DNA of 64,000 nucleotides from Gordonia lacunae (GCF_002149015.1 NZ_NGFO01000030.1:1-64000); one strand, 5' to 3'. Counted from the stretch's first letter, positions 45,866 to 56,777 are shown. The notes: generated by a model from the sequence alone, not told the origin. A program made the numbers and translations.

Positions 45866-47509
45866 ATGAGCACCGAGGCTCACCCGAAGCCTGCACACAC
45901 GCGCGGTGAGGAGACACCGGCCCTGCTCACCGAGACCATCGGAGCCACTCTGGCCCGCACCGTCGAGGCCCACGGTGACCGGACCGCCCTGATCGACGCC
46001 GCCGCACGACGGGAATGGCGGTACTCGGAGTTCCATCGTGACGTCCGTGCGGTCGCGGCCGGCCTGTTGCGACTGGGCGTGTCGGTCGGCGACCGCGTCG
46101 GATTGTGGTCGCCCAACCGGTTCGAGTGGGTTCTGACGCAGTATGCCGCGGCCGAGATCGGCGCGGTCCTGGTCAATCTCAACCCCGCGTATCGCCAGAA
46201 CGAGATCGAGTACGCGCTGCAGCAGTCCGGGACGAGTGTGGTGCTGGCCGCCGAGAGTTTCAAGGACTCCGCGTACGCATCGATGCTGGAGCAGGCGCGA
46301 CCGCGGTGCCCGGAACTGCGCGAGGTCGTGCTCTTCGGCTCGCCGGGATGGGATGCGCTGTGCGCCGATGCGAGCGCCGAGGAACTCGAACGAGTCTCGG
46401 CGATCGCCGCGTCGCTGTCGCCCGATGACCCGATCAACATCCAATACACCTCGGGCACAACGGGATTTCCGAAGGGCGCGACGCTGTCGCACCGCAATAT
46501 CGGGAACAACGGGTATCTCGTCGGCGAACTGCTGAACTACACCGCCGACGACCGGATCTGTCTACCCGTGCCCTTCTACCACTGCTTCGGCATGGTGATG
46601 GGCAACCTCGCGGCCACCAGTCACGGTGCGGCGATGGTCATCCCGGCGCCGGCATTCGACCCACGCGCCACCCTCGACGCGGTTGCGGAGTACCGCTGCA
46701 CCAGTCTCTACGGCGTGCCCACCATGTTCATCGCCGAACTCGACCTGCTCGACGACGGGCTCGACATCGACCTGTCGAGCCTGCGTACCGGCATCATGGC
46801 GGGGTCGCCGTGCCCGGAGTACGTCATGCGGCAGGTGGTCGACCGCATGCACATGCGCGAGGTGTCGATCTGTTACGGCATGACCGAGACGTCGCCGGTG
46901 TCGACGCAGACGCGGGTCGACGATCCGCTGGAGTTGCGCGTCACCACCGTCGGCCGGGTCGGCCCGCACCTCGAGATCAAGATCGTCGACCCCGGCACCG
47001 GTGAGACCTCCGGACGCGGCGAGACGGGCGAGCTGTGTACGCGCGGATACTCGGTGATGACCGGGTACTGGAATGAACCGGAGAAGACCGCCGAGGCGAT
47101 CGACGCCGACGGCTGGATGCACACCGGCGATCTCGCCGACATGGACGACAACGGATATGTCCGGATCACCGGGCGCATCAAGGACATGGTGATCCGCGGC
47201 GGGGAGAACATCTACCCGCGCGAGATCGAGGAGTTCCTCTACACCCATCCCGACATCCTCGACGCCCAGGTCATCGGGGTGCCCGACGAGAAGTACGGCG
47301 AGGAGCTGATGGCCTGGGTCCGGCTGCGCGACACCGCAGCCGAATTCACCGCGGACGACCTGCGCGAGTTCGCGACCGGCAAGATCGCGCGGCACAAGAT
47401 CCCGCGATATGTCCACGTGGTCGAGGAGTTCCCGATGACCGTCACCGGGAAGGTCCGCAAGGTGGCGATGCGGGACGAGGCGGCCTCGATCCTCGAGCAA
47501 CTGCGATGA
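45866..47509 (+). CDS. Acyl-CoA synthetase (AMP-forming, FadD35-like)
   Basis: 547 residues of the ANL superfamily. The P-loop is YTSGTTGFPKGATLSH; the adenylation motif is YGMTETSPVSTQ; GWMHTGDLADMDDNGYVRITGRIKDMVIRGGENIYP is the hinge region; and the catalytic lysine is in TVTGKVRKVAMR. It activates a carboxylic acid to acyl-CoA. In M. tuberculosis fadD35 lies near the same carboxylase genes. A branched or medium-chain acid is likely, but the pocket residues do not decide it. It starts 54 bases after the lyase gene, with a CCGGAG site 7 bases before the ATG, and overlaps the next gene by 4 bases. Confidence 0.9.
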   Translation: MSTEAHPKPAHTRGEETPALLTETIGATLARTVEAHGDRTALIDAAARREWRYSEFHRDVRAVAAGLLRLGVSVGDRVGLWSPNRFEWVLTQYAAAEIGAVLVNLNPAYRQNEIEYALQQSGTSVVLAAESFKDSAYASMLEQARPRCPELREVVLFGSPGWDALCADASAEELERVSAIAASLSPDDPINIQYTSGTTGFPKGATLSHRNIGNNGYLVGELLNYTADDRICLPVPFYHCFGMVMGNLAATSHGAAMVIPAPAFDPRATLDAVAEYRCTSLYGVPTMFIAELDLLDDGLDIDLSSLRTGIMAGSPCPEYVMRQVVDRMHMREVSICYGMTETSPVSTQTRVDDPLELRVTTVGRVGPHLEIKIVDPGTGETSGRGETGELCTRGYSVMTGYWNEPEKTAEAIDADGWMHTGDLADMDDNGYVRITGRIKDMVIRGGENIYPREIEEFLYTHPDILDAQVIGVPDEKYGEELMAWVRLRDTAAEFTADDLREFATGKIARHKIPRYVHVVEEFPMTVTGKVRKVAMRDEAASILEQLR

Positions 47510-49485
47510 CGACCACGAGTGACGCGGTGCCGACCGCGGACACTCAGATGAATCGATTCGGGCACTTCGTGCACGAGCGGTTCGGGGTCGACACCAGCGA
47601 TTACGACGCCCGGTGGTCGTGGTCGGTCCGTCAGCCGGCGCAATTCTGGCGTGCGGTCTGGGAGTTCTTCGACCTCGACGCCCTCGCCGCGGAACCCCTC
47701 GGCCGCGGGGACGAGGCGGTGCTCGCCGACGACCGGATGCCCGGTGCCGTCTGGTTTCCCGGCGTACGCCTGAACTACGTCGATCAGGTTCTGCGACACG
47801 CCGCCCTGCCCGGCGCCGCGATCGTCGGGATCGACGAGGCGGGGGAGCGTTCGGAGATCGCCTGGTCGGAGCTGCCGTCGCAGGTCGCCGGCCTGGCGTC
47901 GACACTCCGTGCGCACGGGGTGGGTCCCGGCGATGTGGTCGCCGCCTACCTGCCCGACATCCCCGAAGCCGTCATCGCCTTCCTCGCCACCGCCTCCCTC
48001 GGCGCGGTCTGGTCGGGATGCGGTCAGGACTATGCGCCTCAGGGGGCGGCCGGTCGCCTCGGTCAGCTCGCGCCGAAGGTGCTGTTCACCGCGGCCGGCT
48101 ATCGCTACAACGGCAAGGTCGTCGACAAGCGCTCCGACAGTGCGGAGCTGGCGGGCCTGTTGCCGAACCTGCTCGCGCACATCACGATCGGGGACGCCGA
48201 CCCGGCGCCGTCGACCATCGACTACGCCGAGGCCCGCGCCGGCGACCCCGGTGATCTCCGGCCGCTGCAGGTTCCCTTCGACCGTCCGTTGTGGGTGCTC
48301 TTCAGTTCCGGCACCACCGGACGGCCCAAGGGGATCGTGCACGGACACGGGGGAGTTCTCCTCGAACATCTGAAAGCCGGTGCCCTGCACGGCGATCTGT
48401 CGTCGAACGATGTGTTCTTCTGGCAGACCGCGCTCAGCTGGATGATGTGGAACTATCAGGTCGCCGGACTTCTCTGCGGTTCGCGGATCGTCTGCTACAG
48501 CGGCTCGCCCCTGTACCCCGACGCCGACCGGCTCTGGCAGATCGTCGACGACGAGCGGGTCACCTACTTCGGTACGAGTCCCGGGCAGTTGCAGGCCTCG
48601 CGGAAGGCGGGTCTGGAACCGGGGCGCCGGCACGATCTGAACCGGCTGCGGGCGCTCGGGAGCACCGGATCGTCCCTCGCGGCAGATCTTTTCACCTGGG
48701 TCGACGACCACGTCCGGTCCGGTCTGCCCATCTCCTCGATCAGTGGCGGCACCGACATCGTGTCCGCCTTCGCCGGTGGCTCGACCGGGGAGCCGGTCGT
48801 TCCTGGTGAACTGTCGGTCCGTTACCTCGGTGTGGCGCTGGAGAGTTGGTCGCCCGAGGCCCGCCCACTGGTGGGGGAGGTGGGCGAACTCGTCGTCACC
48901 GCTCCGATGCCCTCGATGCCGGTGAGCTTCTGGGATGATCCCGACGGTGCGCGATACCGCGCCGCGTACTTCGCCCACGAATGGGAGAGCGGGGCGTCGA
49001 ACCCGGAGAAGCCGGTCTGGCGGCACGGCGACTGGGTGACCGTGACCGAGCGCGGGTCGCTCGTGATCCACGGCCGCAGCGACGCGACGTTGAATCGCCA
49101 CGGGATTCGGATGGGATCGGCCGACATCTACGAGGTGGTCGAGGCGCTCGACGAGATCGCGGAGGCGTTCGTGCTCGGTGTCGACGGACCGGACGGCGCC
49201 TACTGGATGCCGCTGTTCGTCACCCTGGTCCCCGGCGCGACGCTCGACGACGCGCTGATCGGCCGCATCGCTGCCTCGGTCCGCGACCGTCTCTCGAAAC
49301 GCCATGTGCCCGACGAGGTGATCGAGGCCCCCGGCATTCCGCACACCAGGACGGGGAAGAAGCTCGAGGTTCCGGTCACCGCGATTCTGGCCGGCCGATC
49401 CGAGGTCAACATCGACCCCAAGGCGGTCGACGACTATGCGCTGATCAACTGGTACGCAGAGCAGGGTCGCGCACACCGCTGGTGA
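47506..49485 (+). CDS. Acetoacetyl-CoA synthetase
   Basis: The 659-residue AMP-forming ligase is of the acetyl/acetoacetyl-CoA synthetase length. The N-terminal extension MNRFGHFVHERFG and FWRAVWEFFDLDA is typical of AacS. The P-loop is LFSSGTTGRPKGIVHGHG, and FFWQTALSWMMWNYQVAGLL is an acetoacetyl-CoA ligase hallmark. ISSISGGTDIVSAF and the C-terminal HTRTGKKLEVPV (catalytic lysine) are intact. It converts acetoacetate, the product of the CitE-like lyase, to acetoacetyl-CoA, completing leucine breakdown. The start codon overlaps the previous stop (ATGA). It is the last gene of the operon. Confidence 0.93.
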   Translation: MTTTSDAVPTADTQMNRFGHFVHERFGVDTSDYDARWSWSVRQPAQFWRAVWEFFDLDALAAEPLGRGDEAVLADDRMPGAVWFPGVRLNYVDQVLRHAALPGAAIVGIDEAGERSEIAWSELPSQVAGLASTLRAHGVGPGDVVAAYLPDIPEAVIAFLATASLGAVWSGCGQDYAPQGAAGRLGQLAPKVLFTAAGYRYNGKVVDKRSDSAELAGLLPNLLAHITIGDADPAPSTIDYAEARAGDPGDLRPLQVPFDRPLWVLFSSGTTGRPKGIVHGHGGVLLEHLKAGALHGDLSSNDVFFWQTALSWMMWNYQVAGLLCGSRIVCYSGSPLYPDADRLWQIVDDERVTYFGTSPGQLQASRKAGLEPGRRHDLNRLRALGSTGSSLAADLFTWVDDHVRSGLPISSISGGTDIVSAFAGGSTGEPVVPGELSVRYLGVALESWSPEARPLVGEVGELVVTAPMPSMPVSFWDDPDGARYRAAYFAHEWESGASNPEKPVWRHGDWVTVTERGSLVIHGRSDATLNRHGIRMGSADIYEVVEALDEIAEAFVLGVDGPDGAYWMPLFVTLVPGATLDDALIGRIAASVRDRLSKRHVPDEVIEAPGIPHTRTGKKLEVPVTAILAGRSEVNIDPKAVDDYALINWYAEQGRAHRW

Positions 49486-49556
49486 GCGCGGTCCACGGGC
49501 CGATGAGCGGGCCGTGTCGGGCAAGGGGCATGGGACCCGGCGGACATGTGTACTAG

Positions 49557-50867
<1,311 letters not shown>

Positions 50868-50881
50868 CACCTCCCCACTCG

Positions 50882-50912
50882 GTGCCCCGTCGACCATCGG
50901 TCGGCGGGGCAC
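50882..50912 (+). terminator. Terminator-like hairpin after the DUF5336 gene
   Basis: GTGCCCCGTCGACC and GGTCGGCGGGGCAC form a 14-pair stem with one G-T pair and a 3-base loop. It begins 15 bases after the stop. TGTGTTGT follows instead of a pure T run, as is common for actinobacterial terminators. Confidence 0.65.
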
Positions 50913-51055
50913 TGTGTTGTCCGCCGGCCGAGTCGGCCCACTGCTCGAGCCGGCCACCGCTGGTCGAGCCGAGTCGAGGCCCTCGGTGAGCTGCCTCCCT
51001 TTCGCAGCGCGCTCGGCGCGTCTACGACGGCGTCGGCCGGGACCGTGTCAGGCTC

Positions 51056-52681
51056 ATGACGATGCCTTCCCTCAAGCCGGACCCGACCACGGACAATCTG
51101 GCGTCGCAGCTTCGTAACCTGCGGCGATCGCGTCGTGCCCAGCGCACGGCCGCCGAGGGTTCGGCCCGCCAGCTCGCGGTGGTGGCGTTCACCGTTCCCG
51201 CCATCGCTCTGGTGACCCTGATCGTCGTCATGCTCGCGGTGCTGCTCCTGGCCGGCAGCGGCCTGACCGGACTCCCGAGCGCGATCGCCTCGGGCTGGTT
51301 GGCCATCCACCAGGTGCCGGTGACGATCAGCGGGGTCACCGTCGGGGTGCTGCCGCTGTTGCCGACCCTGATCGTCGCCGCCGGAACGGCCCGGCTGACG
51401 GCGCGGGCAGTCGCGAACGGCACCACCTCGGCCGACCGCGATCGGCACGATCTGTTCGACCTGGGTGCCGTCGTCTTCTCGGCGGTCATCGGCCCGGTGC
51501 TCATCACCGCGATGTCGCTGGCGGTGGTGATGGATGGTGGATCGGTCCTGCCTGTCCAGGCGCCCAGTGCGCTGCTCGCGTTCCTGTACACGCTGGGTGT
51601 GCAGGGTGGCGCCGCCCTTGCCGGGGTCGCATGGAGTCGACGCCGGGACTTCGCGGTTCGTGGGCGCGTGTCCCACGCCGATCGTCGAGGCTTCCGATAC
51701 GGACTGGTCGCGGCACTGATGCTGCTCGTCGCCGGCGCCGTGCTCGTGTGCCTGCGCATGCTGATGCGGCACGGGCAGATCGGTGAGCTGATCGAGACCG
51801 GTTACGACTTCGACGGATTCCTGGGACTGAGCCTGCTCTCGGTGCTGTATCTCCCGAACGTGATGGTCGCCGCGATGGCGGTGCTCGTGGGTTCCGACGT
51901 CCAGCTCGGCGCGATGACCGTCGATCTGTTCACGGTCCGCGGGGGCGCCGTGCCGCCTGTCCCGGTGCTCGCGGTGCTGCCCGACGGGCCGGGTGCCGGA
52001 GCCTGGGGGTTCGTCGGTCTGCTCGTGCCCGCCGGCGTCGCCGCCTTCGTCGGCTGGCGATGCCGCGATCTCGATCCGATGGCGCACGTGCGTTCAGTGG
52101 GTGTCGCCGCGGCGGTGGCGGCCTCGGCGGTCGCCATTCTGACCGTCGCGGCGGGCGGCACGCTCGGGGAGTTCGGCGACGTCGCCGTCACCGTGTCGGC
52201 GGCCGGGGTCTTCACGCTGGGCTGGATCGCGGTCGTCGGCCTGCTGATCGTTCTCGTATATGCCTTCCTGCCGTCGACCCGGGCAGCCCGCCTCGCCGTC
52301 GGCGACGAGTACTTCGAGGATCCGCTCGACCTCGGCTACGAGGACGAATACGTCATCGTCACCGATCTGGACGAGGACGGTGAATACACCGAGTACTCCG
52401 AGTTCGACGACGGCGAGTACGAGGCCTCGGAGTACGACGATGGTGAGTACGACGATGGTGAGTACGGCGATGGCGAGTACGGCGATGGTGAGTACGACGA
52501 GGACGAGACTCTCGACGACGCCGAATCGCCCGACGACGGGTCCGCGGTCGTCGACTCCCCGTCCGGTTCCGAACCGGCGGTGAACCGTGTGTACGACGAC
52601 GATCTCGACGAGACAGATCTCGCCGACGATGCGGATTACGACCTCTATCCCGGTCCGCACGGCACGTCCCGACAACGCTGA
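51056..52681 (+). CDS. perM: PerM-like cell division membrane protein
   Basis: 541 residues. A basic N-terminus (NLRRSRRAQR) precedes about nine hydrophobic helices (45-400), with pairs such as ALVTLIVVMLAVLLLAG and WIAVVGLLIVLVYAFL. The last 130 residues are a very acidic cytoplasmic tail with tandem DDGEY pentads. The position between the Rv0954-like gene and purN equals Rv0955/PerM, an integral membrane protein that stabilises FtsB and supports division under stress in M. tuberculosis. The start can be ATG 51056 or ATG 51062. No clear ribosome binding site is visible. The acidic repeat tail is not part of the known PerM core and seems lineage-specific (inferred). Confidence 0.85.
   Translation: MTMPSLKPDPTTDNLASQLRNLRRSRRAQRTAAEGSARQLAVVAFTVPAIALVTLIVVMLAVLLLAGSGLTGLPSAIASGWLAIHQVPVTISGVTVGVLPLLPTLIVAAGTARLTARAVANGTTSADRDRHDLFDLGAVVFSAVIGPVLITAMSLAVVMDGGSVLPVQAPSALLAFLYTLGVQGGAALAGVAWSRRRDFAVRGRVSHADRRGFRYGLVAALMLLVAGAVLVCLRMLMRHGQIGELIETGYDFDGFLGLSLLSVLYLPNVMVAAMAVLVGSDVQLGAMTVDLFTVRGGAVPPVPVLAVLPDGPGAGAWGFVGLLVPAGVAAFVGWRCRDLDPMAHVRSVGVAAAVAASAVAILTVAAGGTLGEFGDVAVTVSAAGVFTLGWIAVVGLLIVLVYAFLPSTRAARLAVGDEYFEDPLDLGYEDEYVIVTDLDEDGEYTEYSEFDDGEYEASEYDDGEYDDGEYGDGEYGDGEYDEDETLDDAESPDDGSAVVDSPSGSEPAVNRVYDDDLDETDLADDADYDLYPGPHGTSRQR
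52406..52495 (+). repeat. Tandem 15-base repeats in perM
   Basis: Six 15-base units encode DDGEY, EASEY, DDGEY, DDGEY, GDGEY, GDGEY. Units at 52436-52450 and 52451-52465 are identical (GACGATGGTGAGTAC). Units of three codons times five keep the frame, so copy-number change would only alter tail length. Confidence 0.85.
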
Positions 52682-52780
52682 GACGAACCCCGCTGGCCAA
52701 GCGTCCGCCGGTGCGCCGGCGTCCCGACGGCGTCGCACCCGGCTCGGATGGCCCAACGTGCGGCGATTAGTCTCGACGAC

Positions 52781-53404
52781 GTGACATCCCCGACGGCACC
52801 CGGCCGCACCCCGCTGGTGGTGATGGCGTCGGGCACCGGTTCGTTGCTGGAGTCGCTGATCGCGCGTGGCGGCGCCGAGGATTCCCCGTTCCGGGTCGCG
52901 GCGATCGTGGTCGACCGCGTGTGCCGCGCGCAAGAGGTCGCGCAGCGCAACGACATCCCGCTGATCACCTGCCGTGTCGCCGACCACGCCGACCGTTCGA
53001 CGTGGGACCGTGCGCTCACCGAGCAGGTTGCCGCGATCGGGCCGGAGTGGGTGGTGACCGCCGGATTCATGAAGATCCTCGGCCCGGCCTTTCTCGGACG
53101 GTTCGGTGGACGCGTCGTCAACAGTCACCCGGCGCTGCTGCCCGCCTTCCCGGGCGCCCACGGTGTCGCCGAGGCACTCGACTACGGCGTCAAGGTCACC
53201 GGCGCGACGGTCCACCTGGTCGACGAGGGCGTGGACACCGGCCCGATCCTCGCCCAGCAGGTGGTCACCGTCGACGACGACGACACCGCCGACACCCTGC
53301 ACGAGCGCATCAAGACGGTCGAGCGCGTGTTGCTCGCCGACGTGGTGACCGCACTGGTCACCAGAGGAGTAGTCATCGATGGACGAAAGGCCCGCATCCC
53401 GTGA
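52781..53404 (+). CDS. purN: Phosphoribosylglycinamide formyltransferase
   Basis: 207 residues. PurN transfers formyl from 10-formyl-THF to GAR in purine synthesis. The N-terminal [15 protein letters not shown] binds the phosphate of GAR. Asn and His of [16 protein letters not shown] and Asp of [13 protein letters not shown] form the catalytic triad. I chose GTG 52781 (MTSPTAPGR) over ATG 52748 because TAGTCT lies exactly 7 bases upstream and the M. tuberculosis protein begins at the equivalent point. purH starts inside its stop codon (GTGA), so the two are translated together. Confidence 0.93.
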   Translation: MTSPTAPGRTPLVVMASGTGSLLESLIARGGAEDSPFRVAAIVVDRVCRAQEVAQRNDIPLITCRVADHADRSTWDRALTEQVAAIGPEWVVTAGFMKILGPAFLGRFGGRVVNSHPALLPAFPGAHGVAEALDYGVKVTGATVHLVDEGVDTGPILAQQVVTVDDDDTADTLHERIKTVERVLLADVVTALVTRGVVIDGRKARIP

Positions 53405-54975
53405 ACGCACACAGCCCTGACAGTTCTCGCCGACCGATTCGGCGCGCACTGGTGAGTGTCTACGACAAGAGCGGACTCACCGATCTCGCGACGGCTCTCC
53501 ACGCTGCCGGGGTGGAGATCGTGTCCACCGGATCGACCGCGAAGACCATCGCCGGCGCGGGCGTCCCGGTGGTCGAGGTGTCGACGCTGACCGGTTTCCC
53601 CGAATGTCTCGACGGCCGCGTCAAGACCTTGCACCCGAAGGTCCACGCGGGCATCCTCGCCGACACCCGGAAGTCCGACCACGTCGCGCAGCTCGACGAA
53701 TTGGGTGTCGCCGCATTCGATCTCGTCGTCGTCAATCTGTATCCGTTCACCGCGACGGTGGCCTCCGGCGCGACGCCGGACGAGTGCATCGAGCAGATCG
53801 ACATCGGCGGTCCGTCGATGGTGCGCGGGGCCGCCAAGAACCATCCGTCGGTCGCCGTCGTGGTCGATCCCGAGGACTATGCGCGGGTCACCGAGGCCGT
53901 CGCCGCGGAGGGCTTCTCCCTCGCCGACCGCAAGAAACTCGCGGCGAAGGCGTTCCGGCACACCGCCGACTACGACGTCGCGGTCGCCTCGTGGATGTCG
54001 AGCGTGGTTGCGCCCGAAGATGACTCGCAGTTCCCGGCGTGGGCCGGGGCGACCTGGACCCGCTCCGCGGTGTTGCGCTACGGCGAGAACCCGCACCAGG
54101 CGGCCGCACTCTACGTCGGGAACGCCGGCGCCGGCGGGGTCGCGACCGCCGAGCAGCTCCATGGCAAGGAGATGAGCTACAACAACTACACCGACGCCGA
54201 CGCCGCGTGGCGCGCCGCGTACGACTTCGACGCCCCGGCGGTCGCGATCATCAAGCACGCCAACCCGTGTGGGATCGCCATCGGTGCCGACATCGCGGAG
54301 GCACATCGCAAGGCACATGCCTGCGATCCGATCAGCGCCTACGGCGGTGTCATCGCGGCCAATCGCGAGATCACGGTGGAGATGGCCGAGCAGGTCGCGG
54401 AGATCTTCACCGAAGTCATCGTCGCACCCGGTTTCGCCGACGGGGCGCTCTCCGTCCTGACCCGCAAGAAGAACATCCGTGTCCTGGTGGCCACCCCGCC
54501 GACGGCGACCGGCATCGAGACCAAGCCGGTGTCGGGTGGATTGCTGATGCAGCAGCGCGACGTCCTCGACGCCGATGGCGACAACCCGGCCAACTGGAAC
54601 CTCGTGGCCGGACCCCCGGCCGACAACCAGACTCTCGCCGACCTCGAGTTCGCCTGGCGGGCATGTCGTTCGGTCAAGTCCAACGCCATTCTGCTGGCCT
54701 CCGACGGCGCGTCGGTCGGCGTCGGCATGGGGCAGGTCAACCGCGTCGACTCCGCACATCTGGCCGTGCAGCGCGCCGGTGACCGAGCTGCGGGCAGCGT
54801 CGGGGCGTCGGATGCGTTCTTCCCCTTCCCGGACGGACTGCAGGTGCTTTTGTCGGCCGGGGTGAAAGCCGTTGTGCAGCCCGGTGGGTCAATTCGCGAC
54901 AACGAGGTGATCGAGGCGGCCGACGAGGCGGGCGTGACGCTCTACCTCACCGGGGCACGTCATTTCGCTCACTGA
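53401..54975 (+). CDS. purH: Bifunctional AICAR transformylase / IMP cyclohydrolase
   Basis: 524 residues. The cyclohydrolase domain (about 1-200) has [27 protein letters not shown] and [15 protein letters not shown]. The transformylase domain has [14 protein letters not shown], the catalytic Lys-His of [11 protein letters not shown], and the C-terminal [25 protein letters not shown]. It performs the last two steps to IMP. GTG start overlapping purN stop; the weak AAAGG site supports coupling. The last 14 bases overlap the likely start of the TauE/SafE gene. Confidence 0.96.
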   Translation: MNAHSPDSSRRPIRRALVSVYDKSGLTDLATALHAAGVEIVSTGSTAKTIAGAGVPVVEVSTLTGFPECLDGRVKTLHPKVHAGILADTRKSDHVAQLDELGVAAFDLVVVNLYPFTATVASGATPDECIEQIDIGGPSMVRGAAKNHPSVAVVVDPEDYARVTEAVAAEGFSLADRKKLAAKAFRHTADYDVAVASWMSSVVAPEDDSQFPAWAGATWTRSAVLRYGENPHQAAALYVGNAGAGGVATAEQLHGKEMSYNNYTDADAAWRAAYDFDAPAVAIIKHANPCGIAIGADIAEAHRKAHACDPISAYGGVIAANREITVEMAEQVAEIFTEVIVAPGFADGALSVLTRKKNIRVLVATPPTATGIETKPVSGGLLMQQRDVLDADGDNPANWNLVAGPPADNQTLADLEFAWRACRSVKSNAILLASDGASVGVGMGQVNRVDSAHLAVQRAGDRAAGSVGASDAFFPFPDGLQVLLSAGVKAVVQPGGSIRDNEVIEAADEAGVTLYLTGARHFAH

Positions 54976-55705
54976 GCTCGCTCTACTGGTCGTCGCCGGG
55001 TTCGGCGCCGGCCTGATCGGCTACATCACCGGGCTGGCCTCGATCGTCAGCTATCCTGCGCTGCTCGCGGTCGGGCTCAGTCCGATCGCGGCCAACGTCA
55101 CGAACACGGTCGCGCTGGTCGCCGTCGGGGTCGGGAGCACGGCACAGTCGGGACGCTCCCTCCTCGACGGTGACCGGAGACGTCTGGTCATCGGTGCGGT
55201 CGCCTCGCTGATCGGCGGCACGGTCGGTGCGGTGCTGCTGCTGTCGACGCCGGCCGAGGCGTTCGAGGCCGTCGTGCCGTTTCTCGTGGCGATCGCCGCG
55301 GTCGCGCTACTGGTACAACCCGTCCTGCGTCGCTGGGCGACCTCACACGTCGAGCGTCCCTGGGTGTTCATTCTGGGGCTGACGCTGATCTCGGTGTACG
55401 GCGGCTACTTCGGCGCGGGGGCCGGCATCATGATCCTCGCCCTCATGCTCGTCGTGACCAGCGAACCACTGTGGCGCGCAGCGCTGTCCAAGTCACTGTT
55501 CCTGGGTATCGCCAACACGGTCGCCGCCGTCGGTTTCATGATCTGGGGGCCCGTCGAGTGGTGGGCAGCGCTCGCCATGGCCGTGGGCTGCCTGGCCGGT
55601 GGATGGTGCGGGCCACCCGTGGTGAAACGCCTCCCGCCCGGCCCGCTCCGGATCGTCGTCGGGATCTGCGGCCTCGGGCTCGCGGTGTGGCTGGCCGTCA
55701 GCTGA
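54962..55705 (+). CDS. TauE/SafE family sulfite/organosulfonate exporter, apparent ATT start
   Basis: From 54962 the frame encodes 247 residues with eight hydrophobic helices, the usual length of the TauE/SafE family. The first helix [20 protein letters not shown] with [21 protein letters not shown] matches the family's N-terminal repeat, and [17 protein letters not shown] its second. No ATG, GTG or TTG occurs in frame before GTG 55232, which would remove about 90 residues and three helices. The frame opens only at 54938, after a TGA. ATT 54962, overlapping the purH end by 14 bases, aligns with the expected Met. The neighbours are sulfonate transport genes, so export of sulfite or a sulfonate is likely. 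An ATT start or a sequencing error are the two explanations. Confidence 0.75.
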   Translation: MSLTELALLVVAGFGAGLIGYITGLASIVSYPALLAVGLSPIAANVTNTVALVAVGVGSTAQSGRSLLDGDRRRLVIGAVASLIGGTVGAVLLLSTPAEAFEAVVPFLVAIAAVALLVQPVLRRWATSHVERPWVFILGLTLISVYGGYFGAGAGIMILALMLVVTSEPLWRAALSKSLFLGIANTVAAVGFMIWGPVEWWAALAMAVGCLAGGWCGPPVVKRLPPGPLRIVVGICGLGLAVWLAVS

Positions 55706-55843
55706 TCCGCGCCAGATGCAGCACATCGTTGCGCCCAGAGCAACGACACACTACATCTGCGCGCTGAAGACCCACGAACAGGACGCGACCGGCGAAACCG
55801 CACGCCAGAAGCACATCGCGGCGGATTCGTATGCATTCGGCGG

Positions 55844-55870
55844 GAGTTTTCCTCTCGACGAGGAAAACTC
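55844..55870 (+). promoter_or_regulatory. 11-base perfect inverted repeat upstream of the sulfonate operon
   Basis: GAGTTTTCCTC and GAGGAAAACTC are separated by TCGAC, 36 bases before the permease start. No T run follows, so it is more likely an operator or an RNA hairpin in the leader than a terminator. It is strikingly AT-rich in its arms compared with its surroundings. Confidence 0.55.
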
Positions 55871-55888
55871 TGGTCGCGGGGGTTCGCG

Positions 55889-55900
55889 ATGTCTAGACAT
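55889..55900 (+). promoter_or_regulatory. Perfect palindrome just before the sulfonate permease start
   Basis: ATGTCTAGACAT is a 12-base perfect palindrome ending 6 bases before the GTG at 55906. It occupies the place of the ribosome binding site or -10 box. A dimeric regulator such as a sulfur-control protein could bind here. Confidence 0.5.
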
Positions 55901-55905
55901 GCACG

Positions 55906-56772
55906 GTGACCTTGTTTGTGGACATCACCCCGGAAGAATCGGGTGGTGGGGCGGAGTGCACGTCTCCCGGCGGTTCGTCTCGCGCGCGATCAGTGCTGAC
56001 CCGGGTGGGACTCCCGTTGCTGTCGGTGGTGGTGTTCGCCGCCGTGTGGCAGCTCGTCGCCGTCAGCGGGATCTGGAGTGAGACCTTCGTGCCGCGTCTC
56101 GGCACTGTGTGGCAGGCCTTCGTCGACATGTCCACCACGCACAACGGAATCCGCGGTTACGCCGACTACTACTGGTGGGAACACCTGTACATGACGCTGC
56201 GCCGGGTCTTCGCGGGCGTGGCGATCGGCGTGATCCTCGGTGTGCTGCTGGGTTTGGCGATGGGCACCGTGGGGTGGCTCCGACGCCTCCTCGAACCCTG
56301 GCTCACATTCCTGCGCGCACTGCCGCCCCTGGCCTACTTCTTCCTGCTGGTCATCTGGCTCGGCATCGACGAAGCTCCCAAGATCACCCTGTTGGCACTC
56401 GCCGCGCTACCGCCGGCCGCCGTGGCCACCACGGCCGCCGTCAGTGCCGCGCCGGTCGGTCTGATCGAGGCGGCACGCGCGCTCGGAGCATCGCGATCCG
56501 AGGTGATCCGCGACGTCGTCGTCCCGTCGGCGCTGCCCGAGACCTTCACCGGCGTGCGGCTTTCGGTCGGCATCGCGTATTCCTCCGTGGTCGCGGCAGA
56601 GCTGTTCAACGGCATCCCCGGAATCGGTGGCGTGGTCAAGGACGCCAGCAACTACAACAACACACCCGTCGTCCTGGTCGGCATCATCGCCATCGGTCTG
56701 TCCGGACTGATCATCGACGGGCTCCTTCGAACAATCGAGCACCGAGTGGTGCCGTGGCGCGGAAAGGTCTGA
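55906..56772 (+). CDS. ABC transporter permease for sulfonate/taurine
   Basis: 288 residues with six hydrophobic helices. Helix RRVFAGVAIGVILGVLLGLAMG and the EAA loop EAARALGASRSEVIRDVVVPSALPETFTGVRLSVG fit the SsuC/TauC permease family, which forms the pore with a SsuB/TauB ATPase. The GTG start has no ribosome binding site. The N-terminal 25 residues are polar and acidic. It is followed after 5 bases by the binding protein gene, then the ATPase gene, the order permease, binder, ATPase. The substrate (taurine, alkanesulfonate or sulfate ester) is inferred from TauD. Confidence 0.88.
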   Translation: MTLFVDITPEESGGGAECTSPGGSSRARSVLTRVGLPLLSVVVFAAVWQLVAVSGIWSETFVPRLGTVWQAFVDMSTTHNGIRGYADYYWWEHLYMTLRRVFAGVAIGVILGVLLGLAMGTVGWLRRLLEPWLTFLRALPPLAYFFLLVIWLGIDEAPKITLLALAALPPAAVATTAAVSAAPVGLIEAARALGASRSEVIRDVVVPSALPETFTGVRLSVGIAYSSVVAAELFNGIPGIGGVVKDASNYNNTPVVLVGIIAIGLSGLIIDGLLRTIEHRVVPWRGKV

Positions 56773-56777
56773 GGGAC

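Noticed and set aside
44912-46492. 526-codon minus-strand frame opposite the CitE and FadD genes
   Set aside because: Arg/Gly/Asp-rich antisense sequence with no recognisable motif.
47239-49524. 761-codon minus-strand frame opposite the acyl-CoA ligase and acetoacetyl-CoA synthetase genes
   Set aside because: Antisense shadow: no domain, atypical composition, and both plus-strand genes are clearly real.
55232-55705. TauE/SafE gene starting at GTG 55232
   Set aside because: Would lack the first three helices, while the upstream codons in the same frame encode exactly the missing family N-terminus.
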